A stretch of DNA of 64,000 bases from Clostridiales bacterium (GTDB lineage: Bacteria; Bacillota; Clostridia; Lachnospirales; Lachnospiraceae): the NCBI GenBank assembly GCA_021202015.1, contig JAJQDV010000013.1, forward strand, positions 1 through 64,000. Reading direction: 5' to 3'. The stretch's first letter is position 1, and each line of letters opens with the position of its first letter. The position numbers were made by a program, and so were the translations under genes. The notes under the pieces were generated by a model, which made no database searches, had not been told where the DNA came from, and was given only the letters and a program-made list of their open reading frames with translations. Below, one piece after another: positions 8,402 through 15,036 of this stretch.

Positions 8402-8629
8402 ATGAAAGAATTAGTAGAGGTAATTGCAAAATCACTCGTCGAAAATCCGGAAGAGGTTTCTGTCACAGAGACAGTCAAAGAACATGTGACCGTCCTGGAA
8501 CTCCATGTAGCGCAGGATGATATGGGTAAGGTAATCGGAAAGCAGGGCAGGATCGCAAAGGCGATTCGCTCTGTGGTAAAGGCAGCTGCATCGAGAGAGG
8601 GCAAAAAGGTTGTCGTTGAGATTGTTTAG
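8402..8629 (+). CDS. khpA: KH-domain RNA-binding protein KhpA (YlqC)
   Basis: A 75-residue single KH-domain protein with the GxxG RNA-binding loop in DMGKVIGKQGRIAKAIRSVVKAAA (residues ~41-63). KhpA partners with KhpB/EloR in Gram-positive bacteria and affects RNA metabolism and cell elongation. It is the last gene before a strong terminator at 8668-8705, so rpsP-khpA is separated here from rimM-trmD, which often share the same operon. Confidence 0.93.
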   Translation: MKELVEVIAKSLVENPEEVSVTETVKEHVTVLELHVAQDDMGKVIGKQGRIAKAIRSVVKAAASREGKKVVVEIV

Positions 8630-8667
8630 ATGCGGATTTTCAAAGTGTCCGTTTAAAAACAGCCTTA

Positions 8668-8705
8668 AAAACGAGACATGACGACGCGCCATGTCTCGTT
8701 TTTTT
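8668..8705 (+). terminator. Intrinsic terminator after khpA
   Basis: AAAACGAGACATG (8668-8680) pairs with CATGTCTCGTTTT (8690-8702) and runs into seven or more T. The T-run merges with the AT-rich palindromic repeat at 8701. Confidence 0.9.
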
Positions 8706-8747
8706 ATCATATAGAAAAGTTCTCCGAACTTCCTATATGATAAAAAA
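8701..8747. repeat. AT-rich palindromic repeat, copy 2
   Basis: TTTATCATATAG.AAAGTT-CTCCG-AACTTCCTATATGATAAA is a long, nearly perfect palindrome followed by ACGCTCCGCG. It matches copy 1 at 1717-1765 including the ACGCTCCGC flank. Confidence 0.65.
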
Positions 8748-8761
8748 CGCTCCGCGGGGAG

Positions 8762-8842
8762 GCACATGCCGCGCAAAGGAAGATGTCTGTTTACACAGAT
8801 GCGCGGCAGCGCAGGAATCCCGCAAAGCGGGATTCTATTTTA
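8762..8842 (+). repeat. 81-bp structured repeat, copy A
   Basis: It aligns without gaps to 10167-10247 with 74 of 81 identities. It folds as an outer stem TGCCGCGC/GCGCGGCA around an inner TCTGT-TTAC-ACAGA hairpin, followed by AATCCCGC-AAA-GCGGGATT and a TCTATTTTA tail. It sits in the khpA-rimM gap; copy B sits just after trmD. Confidence 0.7.
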
Positions 8843-8899
8843 AGTTTGCGCGCCATGGGCGCGTAGGGGATTTTATAAAGAAAGATAAAAGGAAGCAGT

Positions 8900-9409
8900 A
8901 TGGAAGACAGATTTCAGGTCGGCATCATATCCGGAACGCACGGCATTGCCGGTGAGGTAAGGGTATATCCGACGACAGACGACAGCAGGCGCTTTCAGCA
9001 GCTTACGCATGTGATCCTGGATACCGGAAAGGGTGATATGGAGCTGGAGATCGCGCGGGCCCGGTTTTCGAAAAACATGGTGATCTTAAAGTTCCGTGAG
9101 TTTCAGAATATCAACGAGGTAGAGGGATTTCGCGGAAAAAGCCTTTACGTGACCCGTGAGAACGCGGTAAAGCTGGAGAAGGATGAGTACTTTATCGCGG
9201 ATATGATCGGCATGAAGGTGGTCTCCACGGAAGAGGAGGAGCTGGGAAATTTAAAGGATGTGATGCGGACGGGCGCGAACGATGTCTATGTGGTGCAGAC
9301 TACGGACGGCGGAGAGCTTCTTTTGCCGGCGATTCATGACTGTGTGAAAAAGGTGGATATGCAGCTGGGCGTGATTACGGTGTTTCTGATGCCGGGTCTG
9401 CGGGAATAG
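8900..9409 (+). CDS. rimM: Ribosome maturation factor RimM
   Basis: A 169-residue 16S rRNA-processing factor that binds S19 during assembly of the 30S head. The N-terminal beta-barrel (FQVGIISGTHGIAGEVRVYPTTDD, residues ~5-28) and C-terminal PRC-barrel (YFIADMIGMKVVSTEEEELGNLKDV, ~94-118) are both recognisable, and LLLPAIHDCVKKVD is the usual C-terminal signature. It precedes trmD by 23 bp. The ATG at 8900 follows AAAGGAAG. Confidence 0.95.
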   Translation: MEDRFQVGIISGTHGIAGEVRVYPTTDDSRRFQQLTHVILDTGKGDMELEIARARFSKNMVILKFREFQNINEVEGFRGKSLYVTRENAVKLEKDEYFIADMIGMKVVSTEEEELGNLKDVMRTGANDVYVVQTTDGGELLLPAIHDCVKKVDMQLGVITVFLMPGLRE

Positions 9410-9432
9410 AGGGTTTTAAAGGTGCTGAATCA

Positions 9433-10164
9433 ATGAGATTTCATGTTTTAACACTTTTTCCGGATATGGTGCGCCGGGGGCTTCAGGCCAGTATCACGGG
9501 AAAGGCGATGGAAAACGGCCTTATAGAACTGAATACGGTCAATATTCGCGATTACACGCTGGATCGCCACAAAAAGGTAGACGACTATCCTTACGGCGGC
9601 GGTGCGGGCATGGTGATGCAGGCGCAGCCGGTCTATGACGCGTGGCGGACGGTGGTCACGGCTGTCGGCTATGAGCCCCGATGTGTTTATCTCACTCCGC
9701 AGGGACGCAGGTTCGATCAGAAGATGGCAAAATCTTTTGCCGGGGAGCGGGATCTGATTCTTCTATGCGGACATTATGAGGGCGTCGATGAGCGCGTTCT
9801 CGAGGAGATCGTCAGCGATTCCGTTTCCATCGGGGACTATGTGCTGACCGGAGGGGAGCTTCCTGCCATGGTGATGGTTGACGCGATTTCCAGGATGATT
9901 CCGGGTGTACTTAACAATGAGGAGTCGGTAAGCACGGAATCTCTGGAGGGGGGACTGCTCGAATATCCGCAGTACAGCCGCCCTTCGGAATGGAGGGGGA
10001 GAGCGGTGCCGCCGGTGCTTTTGTCCGGCAACCATCAGGAGGTAGAGGAGTGGCGCCGAGAGCAATCCGTCCTGCGCACGCTGCGAAACCGTCCGGATCT
10101 TCTGGAGGAAGCCGGCCTCTCACTACGGGAGGTGAAACTGATCCTTGATCATTTGGAAGAGTAG
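9433..10164 (+). CDS. trmD: tRNA (guanine-N1)-methyltransferase TrmD
   Basis: A 243-residue SPOUT methyltransferase that makes m1G37 in tRNAs and prevents frameshifting. Family marks are MRFHVLTLFPDM at the start, DDYPYGGGAGMVMQ, the knot region LLCGHYEGVDERV and SIGDYVLTGGELPAM, and a conserved LLEYPQYSRP segment. The ribosome-binding site (GGTG) is weak, which suggests coupling with rimM. Copy B of the 81-bp repeat begins three bases after its stop codon. Confidence 0.97.
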   Translation: MRFHVLTLFPDMVRRGLQASITGKAMENGLIELNTVNIRDYTLDRHKKVDDYPYGGGAGMVMQAQPVYDAWRTVVTAVGYEPRCVYLTPQGRRFDQKMAKSFAGERDLILLCGHYEGVDERVLEEIVSDSVSIGDYVLTGGELPAMVMVDAISRMIPGVLNNEESVSTESLEGGLLEYPQYSRPSEWRGRAVPPVLLSGNHQEVEEWRREQSVLRTLRNRPDLLEEAGLSLREVKLILDHLEE

Positions 10165-10166
10165 AT

Positions 10167-10247
10167 GCACATGCCGCTCAAAGGAAGATGTCCGCTTACG
10201 CAGACGCGCGGCAGCGCAGGAAACCCGCAAAGCGGAATTCTATTTTA
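10167..10247 (+). repeat. 81-bp structured repeat, copy B
   Basis: Second copy of the element at 8762-8842, in the same orientation. In the inner hairpin a T-A pair becomes C-G and a G-T wobble becomes G-C relative to copy A, so the structure rather than the exact sequence is kept. Together the copies bracket rimM-trmD. Confidence 0.7.
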
Positions 10248-10262
10248 TATGAAAAAAATTTC

Positions 10263-10291
10263 TTGCATTTATGCGGAGCGTATGGTAAAGT
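10263..10291 (+). promoter_or_regulatory. Promoter of rplS
   Basis: TTGCAT (10263-10268), a 17-bp spacer and TAAAGT (10286-10291). It leaves a leader of roughly 70 nt before rplS, in which an L19-type autoregulatory leader could reside. I could not fold it convincingly by eye. Confidence 0.55.
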
Positions 10292-10370
10292 AATTCTTGT
10301 TGTGAAAAGAAGAGATGGTCCTCTGTTACGGTAGAGTATTACGAACATCAATATTTTAGGAGGTCACAAA

Positions 10371-10724
10371 ATGAACGCAGGTGAAATTATCAGAAGTATC
10401 GAAGCGGAGCAGATGAAGCCGGAGGTGACGGAGTTCCGCGAGGGCGATACCGTTCGTGTACACGCGAAGATCAGAGAGGGGAACCGCGAGAGGATTCAGG
10501 TTTTCGAGGGCACCGTACTGAAGAGACAGGGCGGGAGCAGCCGTGAGACGTTTACGGTCCGCAAGTTTTCAAACGGCGTCGGCGTTGAGAAGACATGGCC
10601 GGTTCATTCCCCGAACGTAGAGAAGATCGAGGTGGTTCGCCGGGGCAAGGTCAGGAGAGCAAAGCTTTATTATCTGCGCGGACGCGTCGGCAAGAGAGCC
10701 AAGGTCAAAGAGCTGGTAAAATAA
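10371..10724 (+). CDS. rplS: 50S ribosomal protein L19
   Basis: A 117-residue large-subunit protein at the 30S-50S interface. It has the typical [33 protein letters not shown] region followed by [30 protein letters not shown] and a basic [20 protein letters not shown] tail. TAGGAGG lies 7-13 bp before the ATG. It has its own promoter at 10263-10291 and is followed by a terminator, so it can be expressed separately from trmD. Confidence 0.97.
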   Translation: MNAGEIIRSIEAEQMKPEVTEFREGDTVRVHAKIREGNRERIQVFEGTVLKRQGGSSRETFTVRKFSNGVGVEKTWPVHSPNVEKIEVVRRGKVRRAKLYYLRGRVGKRAKVKELVK

Positions 10725-10738
10725 GCTTCGGCAGCAGG

Positions 10739-10768
10739 AAAGGGGTTGTGGTAAACACAGCTCCTTTT
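10739..10768 (+). terminator. Intrinsic terminator after rplS
   Basis: AAAGGGGTTGTG (10739-10750) pairs over 12 positions, including wobbles, with CACAGCTCCTTT (10756-10767), followed by T residues. Confidence 0.8.
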
Positions 10769-10817
10769 TAAGCATATGGAAGATTTGTCTTCTTTTTGAA
10801 TGAATAAGGAGAGTAAG

Positions 10818-11402
10818 ATGCCTGTTTTTCGATCAAAGGGACTGAGCTTTCGAAGACGTAAAAAGAAGGTTTCCATGGGGGCGACGAAAAACATCGTGCT
10901 GTTTGCCGTTAAAGTCGTGCTCGCCCTGTTTCTGGCTTTTGTCGTGGTTTCCTGTGTCGGAATGAAAGTGACCGTTACGGGCAACTCGATGGAGACCGCG
11001 GTGTCGGACGGAGACAGTATCCTTGTCAATCGCCTGATCTATCTGCTGTCAGACCCGAAGGCGGGAGACGTGGTCGTATTTCTTCCAAACGGGAATGAGA
11101 AGAGTCATTATTATGTCAAGCGGGTCGTGGCGGTTCCGGGGGATACCGTCCAGATCATAGATGGCGTACTCTACGTGAACGGGGAGCTGTTTGACGAGGA
11201 GGATACGGAGGCAATCGTCAGCGCCGGTCTCGCGGAGGAGGAGATCACGGTCGGCGAGGATGAGTTTTTCGTGCTGGGGGACAACCGCAACAGCAGTGAG
11301 GACAGCCGTTACGCCAATATCGGCAATGTCCGGAAGGAGGATATTGTCGGAAAGGCGTGGTTTTATTTTCAGTCATTCAGCGAGATGGGCCGCGTTCAGT
11401 AG
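10818..11402 (+). CDS. lepB: Signal peptidase I
   Basis: A membrane serine protease of 194 residues that removes signal peptides outside the membrane. A basic N-terminus (RRRKKK) is followed by one transmembrane helix (~25-48). The catalytic Ser is in TGNSMET (Ser57) and the catalytic Lys in YYVKRVVAVPGD (Lys101); the conserved GDNRNSSEDSR box is near residues 154-164. The ATG at 10818 follows TAAGGAG by 6 bp, better than the ATG at 10800. Its position beside rbgA and rnhB is common in Clostridia. Confidence 0.95.
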   Translation: MPVFRSKGLSFRRRKKKVSMGATKNIVLFAVKVVLALFLAFVVVSCVGMKVTVTGNSMETAVSDGDSILVNRLIYLLSDPKAGDVVVFLPNGNEKSHYYVKRVVAVPGDTVQIIDGVLYVNGELFDEEDTEAIVSAGLAEEEITVGEDEFFVLGDNRNSSEDSRYANIGNVRKEDIVGKAWFYFQSFSEMGRVQ

Positions 11403-11465
11403 GGCGGCTGCTGTTTCGGCTGGAAATAAAATCTCGTTCCGACGAGAAGTACAAGGAGGCGGCCG

Positions 11466-12329
11466 ATGGATTTTCAATGGTATCCGGGGCATATGACAAA
11501 GGCGAAGCGTCAGATGCAGGAGGATATAAAACTGATCGACCTGGTGATCGAGCTTGTCGATGCGCGCGCTCCCGAAAGCAGCAGGAATCCGGACATCAAT
11601 GAGCTGGGGAGACAGAAGGCGCGGCTGATCCTGCTGAACAAGGCGGATCTTGCCGATCAGGAAAAAAGCAGACAGTGGAAGGCTTATTTTCGCGGCAGGG
11701 GATTTTTGGTCGTGGAGCTTGACGCAAGGAACAAAAAGCGCATGAAGGAGATTCAGGACGCGATTCTTCTGTCCTGCCGGGAGAAGATCGAGCGCGACCG
11801 GAAACGCGGCATCAAAAACCGCCCGGTGCGCGCTATGGTAGTCGGGATTCCAAATGTCGGGAAATCTACTTTTATCAATTCCTTCGCGGGGAAGGCCTGC
11901 ACGAAGACCGGCAATAAGCCGGGCGTCACGAAGGGGAAACAGTGGATCCGTCTCAATAAGAACGTAGAGCTTCTGGACACGCCGGGGATTCTGTGGCCTA
12001 AGTTTGACGACCGGAGCGTCGGGATGCGGCTGGCGTGGATCGGTTCCATGAATGACAGCCTGCTGAACACGGAGGAGCTTTCGCTCGAACTGATCCGTTT
12101 TCTGACCGCGTTTTACCCGGGCGTACTCGCCGCGCGGTATCAGTTGGAGGAGGACGGCGGGGACGCACAGACGGCTGCGCCGGAGATACTCGGGGAGATC
12201 GCGCGAAACAGAAATTGTATCCGGACAGGCGGAGAGATCGATTTCGGAAGGGCGGCCGCTCTGCTGATTGAAGAGTTCCGTTCCGGAAGGCTCGGAAGGA
12301 TCACGTTGGAAGAGCCGGACGCAATATGA
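11466..12329 (+). CDS. rbgA: Ribosome biogenesis GTPase RbgA (YlqF)
   Basis: A circularly permuted GTPase required for late assembly of the 50S subunit. The order of motifs shows the permutation: MDFQWYPGHMTKAKR at the start, the G4 motif NKAD at ~58-61, then the Walker A GIPNVGKST at ~127 and DTPGILWPK (G3) after it. At 287 residues it has normal length. GGAGG (11456-11460) lies 5 bp before the ATG. rnhB follows after 12 bp. Confidence 0.95.
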   Translation: MDFQWYPGHMTKAKRQMQEDIKLIDLVIELVDARAPESSRNPDINELGRQKARLILLNKADLADQEKSRQWKAYFRGRGFLVVELDARNKKRMKEIQDAILLSCREKIERDRKRGIKNRPVRAMVVGIPNVGKSTFINSFAGKACTKTGNKPGVTKGKQWIRLNKNVELLDTPGILWPKFDDRSVGMRLAWIGSMNDSLLNTEELSLELIRFLTAFYPGVLAARYQLEEDGGDAQTAAPEILGEIARNRNCIRTGGEIDFGRAAALLIEEFRSGRLGRITLEEPDAI

Positions 12330-12341
12330 GGAAAACACAGA

Positions 12342-13103
12342 TTGGACAGGGAAAAGATAAGTGAAATTCGGGAACATTTAAGAGCTGCGGCAGATACGGA
12401 TCTGCCGGATTTTATCTGCAAATACGCCTCGGACGGGCGCGCGGGCGTGCAGTCTCTGGTCGATCAGGCAAAAAAAAGACAGGAACGGGTGGGAGCGGAG
12501 AAGGCGCGCATTGAGCGTCTGCGTGTGTATGAGAAAAAATACGCAGATTATGCATATATCTGCGGCATAGACGAGGCGGGCCGCGGCCCGCTGGCCGGCC
12601 CGGTGGTGGCGGCCGCCGTGATCCTGCCGCGGGACTGCGGGATCCTGTACATCAATGATTCCAAGAAGCTTTCCGCAAAAAAGCGGGAGGAATTGTACGA
12701 TGTCATTATGGAACAGGCGGTCTCCGTCGGCGTCGGGATGCGAAGCCCGGCGCGCATTGATGAGATCAATATTCTGCAGGCGACCTATGAGGCGATGCGG
12801 GAGGCGGTGGAGAAGCTTTCCCCGCAGCCGACGCTGCTGTTGAATGACGCGGTGACGATACCGGACGTCGCGATCCGGCAGGTGCCGATCATAAAGGGCG
12901 ACGCAAAGAGCATTTCCATCGGCGCGGCGAGCATCATCGCCAAGGTGACCCGTGACCGCCTGATGACGGAATATGACGCCGTGATGCCGGAGTACGGGTT
13001 TGCCGCGCATAAGGGCTACGGCTCCGCGGCGCATATCGCGGCGCTGAGGAAGTACGGTCCTTCGCCGATTCACCGCCGGAGCTTTATCGGACATTTTATA
13101 TAG
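12342..13103 (+). CDS. rnhB: Ribonuclease HII
   Basis: Removes RNA, including single ribonucleotides, from RNA-DNA hybrids. The catalytic signature GIDEAGRGPLAGPVVAAAVIL starts near residue 76, with further acidic residues in INDSKKLSAKKRE and KGDAKSISIGAASIIAKVTRDR. The 253-residue protein carries an N-terminal extension of ~70 residues with charged helices, seen in other Clostridia. The start is a TTG with GAGG ~10 bp ahead; no better start exists before the conserved core, so the exact N-terminus is uncertain. Confidence 0.93.
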   Translation: MDREKISEIREHLRAAADTDLPDFICKYASDGRAGVQSLVDQAKKRQERVGAEKARIERLRVYEKKYADYAYICGIDEAGRGPLAGPVVAAAVILPRDCGILYINDSKKLSAKKREELYDVIMEQAVSVGVGMRSPARIDEINILQATYEAMREAVEKLSPQPTLLLNDAVTIPDVAIRQVPIIKGDAKSISIGAASIIAKVTRDRLMTEYDAVMPEYGFAAHKGYGSAAHIAALRKYGPSPIHRRSFIGHFI

Positions 13104-13186
13104 AATGACCGGTCGTCTTCACAGGTACATATGCGAAAACAGAATAACAGGAGTGTTTTTTTTCATAAAACCCGAAAATCCTTATA

Positions 13187-13215
13187 TTGAATCTGGAGGA
13201 GGACCATGTTATAAT
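13187..13215 (+). promoter_or_regulatory. Promoter of the small orphan gene at 13247
   Basis: TTGAAT (13187-13192), a 17-bp spacer and TATAAT (13210-13215), with AAAGGAGG and an ATG following within 40 bp. This is a strong, independent transcription start after rnhB. Confidence 0.75.
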
Positions 13216-13246
13216 AGTACTATATAATTTTTAAAGGAGGAATGAA

Positions 13247-13564
13247 ATGGCACTTACTTATTATGTCAAAATGGGCAGAAAAGAGTCCGCAGATACGCCT
13301 AAGTATTGCAGGACGCACGGCATTGTACCGCTGTATCGCGAGGATCATGTTACCTCGGATGTGATTGAGTCCGGTTCGTCAGAGTTCAACTATGATCTGA
13401 TCATCACAGAGGGCGCGAAGGATTATGTTTTTCCGGATGGCGAGACGGAGAAGGGATATCGATACATATTCCGCTGGAGCACGAATCCGTTTGCCGGTAT
13501 TGTAAAATGTAAGGATGTTGCAGAATATCCGGATGAGTTTATCAAAGGCTATTGTGCAGACTGA
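13247..13564 (+). CDS. Small hypothetical protein of unknown family
   Basis: A 105-residue soluble protein starting MALTYYVKMGRKESADTPKYCRTHG with a perfect AAAGGAGG 6 bp before the ATG and its own strong promoter. It contains three Cys residues (~C21, C91, C103) and a GYRYIFRWSTNPFAG segment. No signal peptide, membrane segment or known motif was recognised. It is probably co-transcribed with the DUF1015-like gene 43 bp downstream. The excellent expression signals argue that it is a real gene; no function can be assigned. Confidence 0.7.
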   Translation: MALTYYVKMGRKESADTPKYCRTHGIVPLYREDHVTSDVIESGSSEFNYDLIITEGAKDYVFPDGETEKGYRYIFRWSTNPFAGIVKCKDVAEYPDEFIKGYCAD

Positions 13565-13606
13565 CACACAACGATCGTAACAGGTTTTCAAAAATGGAGG
13601 AGAAAA

Positions 13607-14284
13607 ATGGCTGATATCAGACCATTTCCGGCGATTCGCCCGGAAAAAGAAGACGCAATAGGGATGGGCTGCCTGTCCTATGAGGAGATCCTTGAGAGAC
13701 ATAAGTCGGGCAGGCTGTTCCGGCAGCATTATTCAGAGTATTATATCTATGAAGTGAAGGAGGGCAACCGGGTTCAGACCGGTATCTTTGCCTGCGCTTC
13801 CATAGATGATTATCTCAACGGCGTGATCCGCAATCACGGAGAGGTGAAGTATGAGGTGACGGAAGAGAAGCTCAGTCAGCTTGAGACAGACAAGGTGCAG
13901 AATATCCCGGTTGCTCTCGCTTACCACAAACAACCCAACATCGAGACGATCTGCAAGGCAAAGAAATGCTTTGCGCCGGATTATCATTTTGTCACGCCGG
14001 ACGAGGCAGAGCATACGATCTGGGCGCTCAATGATTACTCCAAGGTTTTCCTGGTTCTTAAGGCGATGGAGGGGACACAGGAGTTCTTTATCGTATCGGG
14101 GAACGAGATCGCCGCTGCTTCCGCGGCGCACTGCCAGGATATCCGTAAGGCGAACCGGGATTACGATCCCTCCGCGGAGTTCAATTATTTCATGTGCGTA
14201 CTGCTTCCGTATGAGGATATCGTTGAGGACGGAGTTGTCTCTATTCCGAAGTTCCAGCCGAACATGTTCAGTCACGCGATCTGA
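13607..14284 (+). CDS. Shortened DUF1015-like protein lacking the DGHHR motif
   Basis: A 225-residue protein with the N-terminal signature of DUF1015 (MADIRPFPAIRPEKE, then SYEEILERH), the YYIYEVKEGNRVQTGIFACASIDDYL segment and a C-terminal FNYFMCVLLPYED. From memory, full DUF1015 proteins are ~400 residues and carry a highly conserved ADGHHRAASA motif between these blocks. Here the aligned position reads VSGNEIAAASA (~residues 163-173), so the His-His-Arg core is missing, and the C-terminal half is absent. It looks like a stable, shortened paralogue rather than debris, because the frame is open and a good GGAG site is present. Function unknown. Confidence 0.65.
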   Translation: MADIRPFPAIRPEKEDAIGMGCLSYEEILERHKSGRLFRQHYSEYYIYEVKEGNRVQTGIFACASIDDYLNGVIRNHGEVKYEVTEEKLSQLETDKVQNIPVALAYHKQPNIETICKAKKCFAPDYHFVTPDEAEHTIWALNDYSKVFLVLKAMEGTQEFFIVSGNEIAAASAAHCQDIRKANRDYDPSAEFNYFMCVLLPYEDIVEDGVVSIPKFQPNMFSHAI

Positions 14285-14320
14285 GGATACCGGGGTTATC
14301 GGGGTTATAAGAGATTTGAG

Positions 14321-14366
14321 AGAGGATATACAGGGGCCGAAGGAGGCTCTTCGTATATCCTCTTTT
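14321..14366 (+). terminator. Intrinsic terminator after the DUF1015-like gene
   Basis: AGAGGATATAC (14321-14331) pairs with GTATATCCTCT (14353-14363) and is followed by TTT. A second palindrome follows at once. Confidence 0.75.
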
Positions 14367-14367
14367 G

Positions 14368-14403
14368 TCTCATAGGAAAGTTCGTCATTCCTATGAGATA
14401 AAA
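14368..14403. repeat. AT-rich palindromic repeat, copy 3 (short form)
   Basis: TCTCATAGGAA (14368-14378) pairs perfectly with TTCCTATGAGA (14388-14398) around AGTTCGTCA, followed by TAAAAC and CATAGCGGAG. The AGGAAAGTTC and CTTCCTAT-like arms relate it to the copies at 1717 and 8701. Confidence 0.5.
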
Positions 14404-14443
14404 CATAGCGGAGTCCGGTTTGAGAGAGTAGAAAGAGGACTTT

Positions 14444-14809
14444 ATGCGGAATAATCGCCGGGTCGGCGCGGTCCAGGAGGCTCGGGTGGCGGACTGGATG
14501 AAGCGTCGCGGATATCGGATTGTGGCACGGAATTTCCGCTGCCGGCTGGGGGAGATTGATCTGATCGCGGAAAAGAACGGCGGTCTTGTGTTCGTGGAAG
14601 TAAAGTACAGGAGTACGGGTCAGTGCGGTGCGCCGCAGGAGGCCGTGGACCGCCGGAAACAGCAGAGAATATCAAATGCCGCTTCTTATTATCTTTATAT
14701 TTCCCGCATTCCTCCGGAAACGTCCTGCCGTTTTGATGTAGCGGCGGTTTCGGATGGCGGGATCGATCTGATTGAGAATGCTTTTCCCTATTGCGGGAAT
14801 TTCGGATAA
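14444..14809 (+). CDS. yraN: YraN family (UPF0102) nuclease-like protein
   Basis: A 121-residue member of the PD-(D/E)xK-type YraN family, related in fold to Holliday junction resolvases. The family core is present: NFRCRLGEIDLIAEKNGG then LVFVEVKYRSTGQCG, with the catalytic-type Asp and the Glu-x-Lys pair (residues ~32-52). In many bacteria it lies near rnhB, as here. A weak GAGGA lies ahead of the ATG. The cellular role is not well defined. Confidence 0.9.
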   Translation: MRNNRRVGAVQEARVADWMKRRGYRIVARNFRCRLGEIDLIAEKNGGLVFVEVKYRSTGQCGAPQEAVDRRKQQRISNAASYYLYISRIPPETSCRFDVAAVSDGGIDLIENAFPYCGNFG

Positions 14810-14900
14810 GCGTAAGAATCGTTGCCGGAAATATTGACTGAATTGCGGGATGAACGTTATATCAGTGTATTTGACTCCGGAACGAAACAGAATTCCATGC

Positions 14901-14928
14901 TTGACATTTTTTGAAATTGTGTTATACC
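14901..14928 (+). promoter_or_regulatory. Promoter and structured leader of the transporter at 15037
   Basis: TTGACA (14901-14906), a 16-bp spacer and TATACC (14923-14928). The ~100-nt leader contains a perfect GAATCTG-CA-CAGATTC hairpin (14948-14963) and a later GTGCACAGAT followed by GTTTTTTT (about 14986-15006), which could pair with upstream ATCTG segments as a terminator. Ion-transporter control by a leader RNA is possible but no known riboswitch was recognised. Confidence 0.5.
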
Positions 14929-15036
14929 AGTTTAGGGGTTTTCAATAGAATCTGCACAGATTCATCTGAAATTTGGGGAATTCGGGGTGCACAGATCGTT
15001 TTTTTGTGAGTGCAAAAAGAATCAGGAGGCTGTAAG

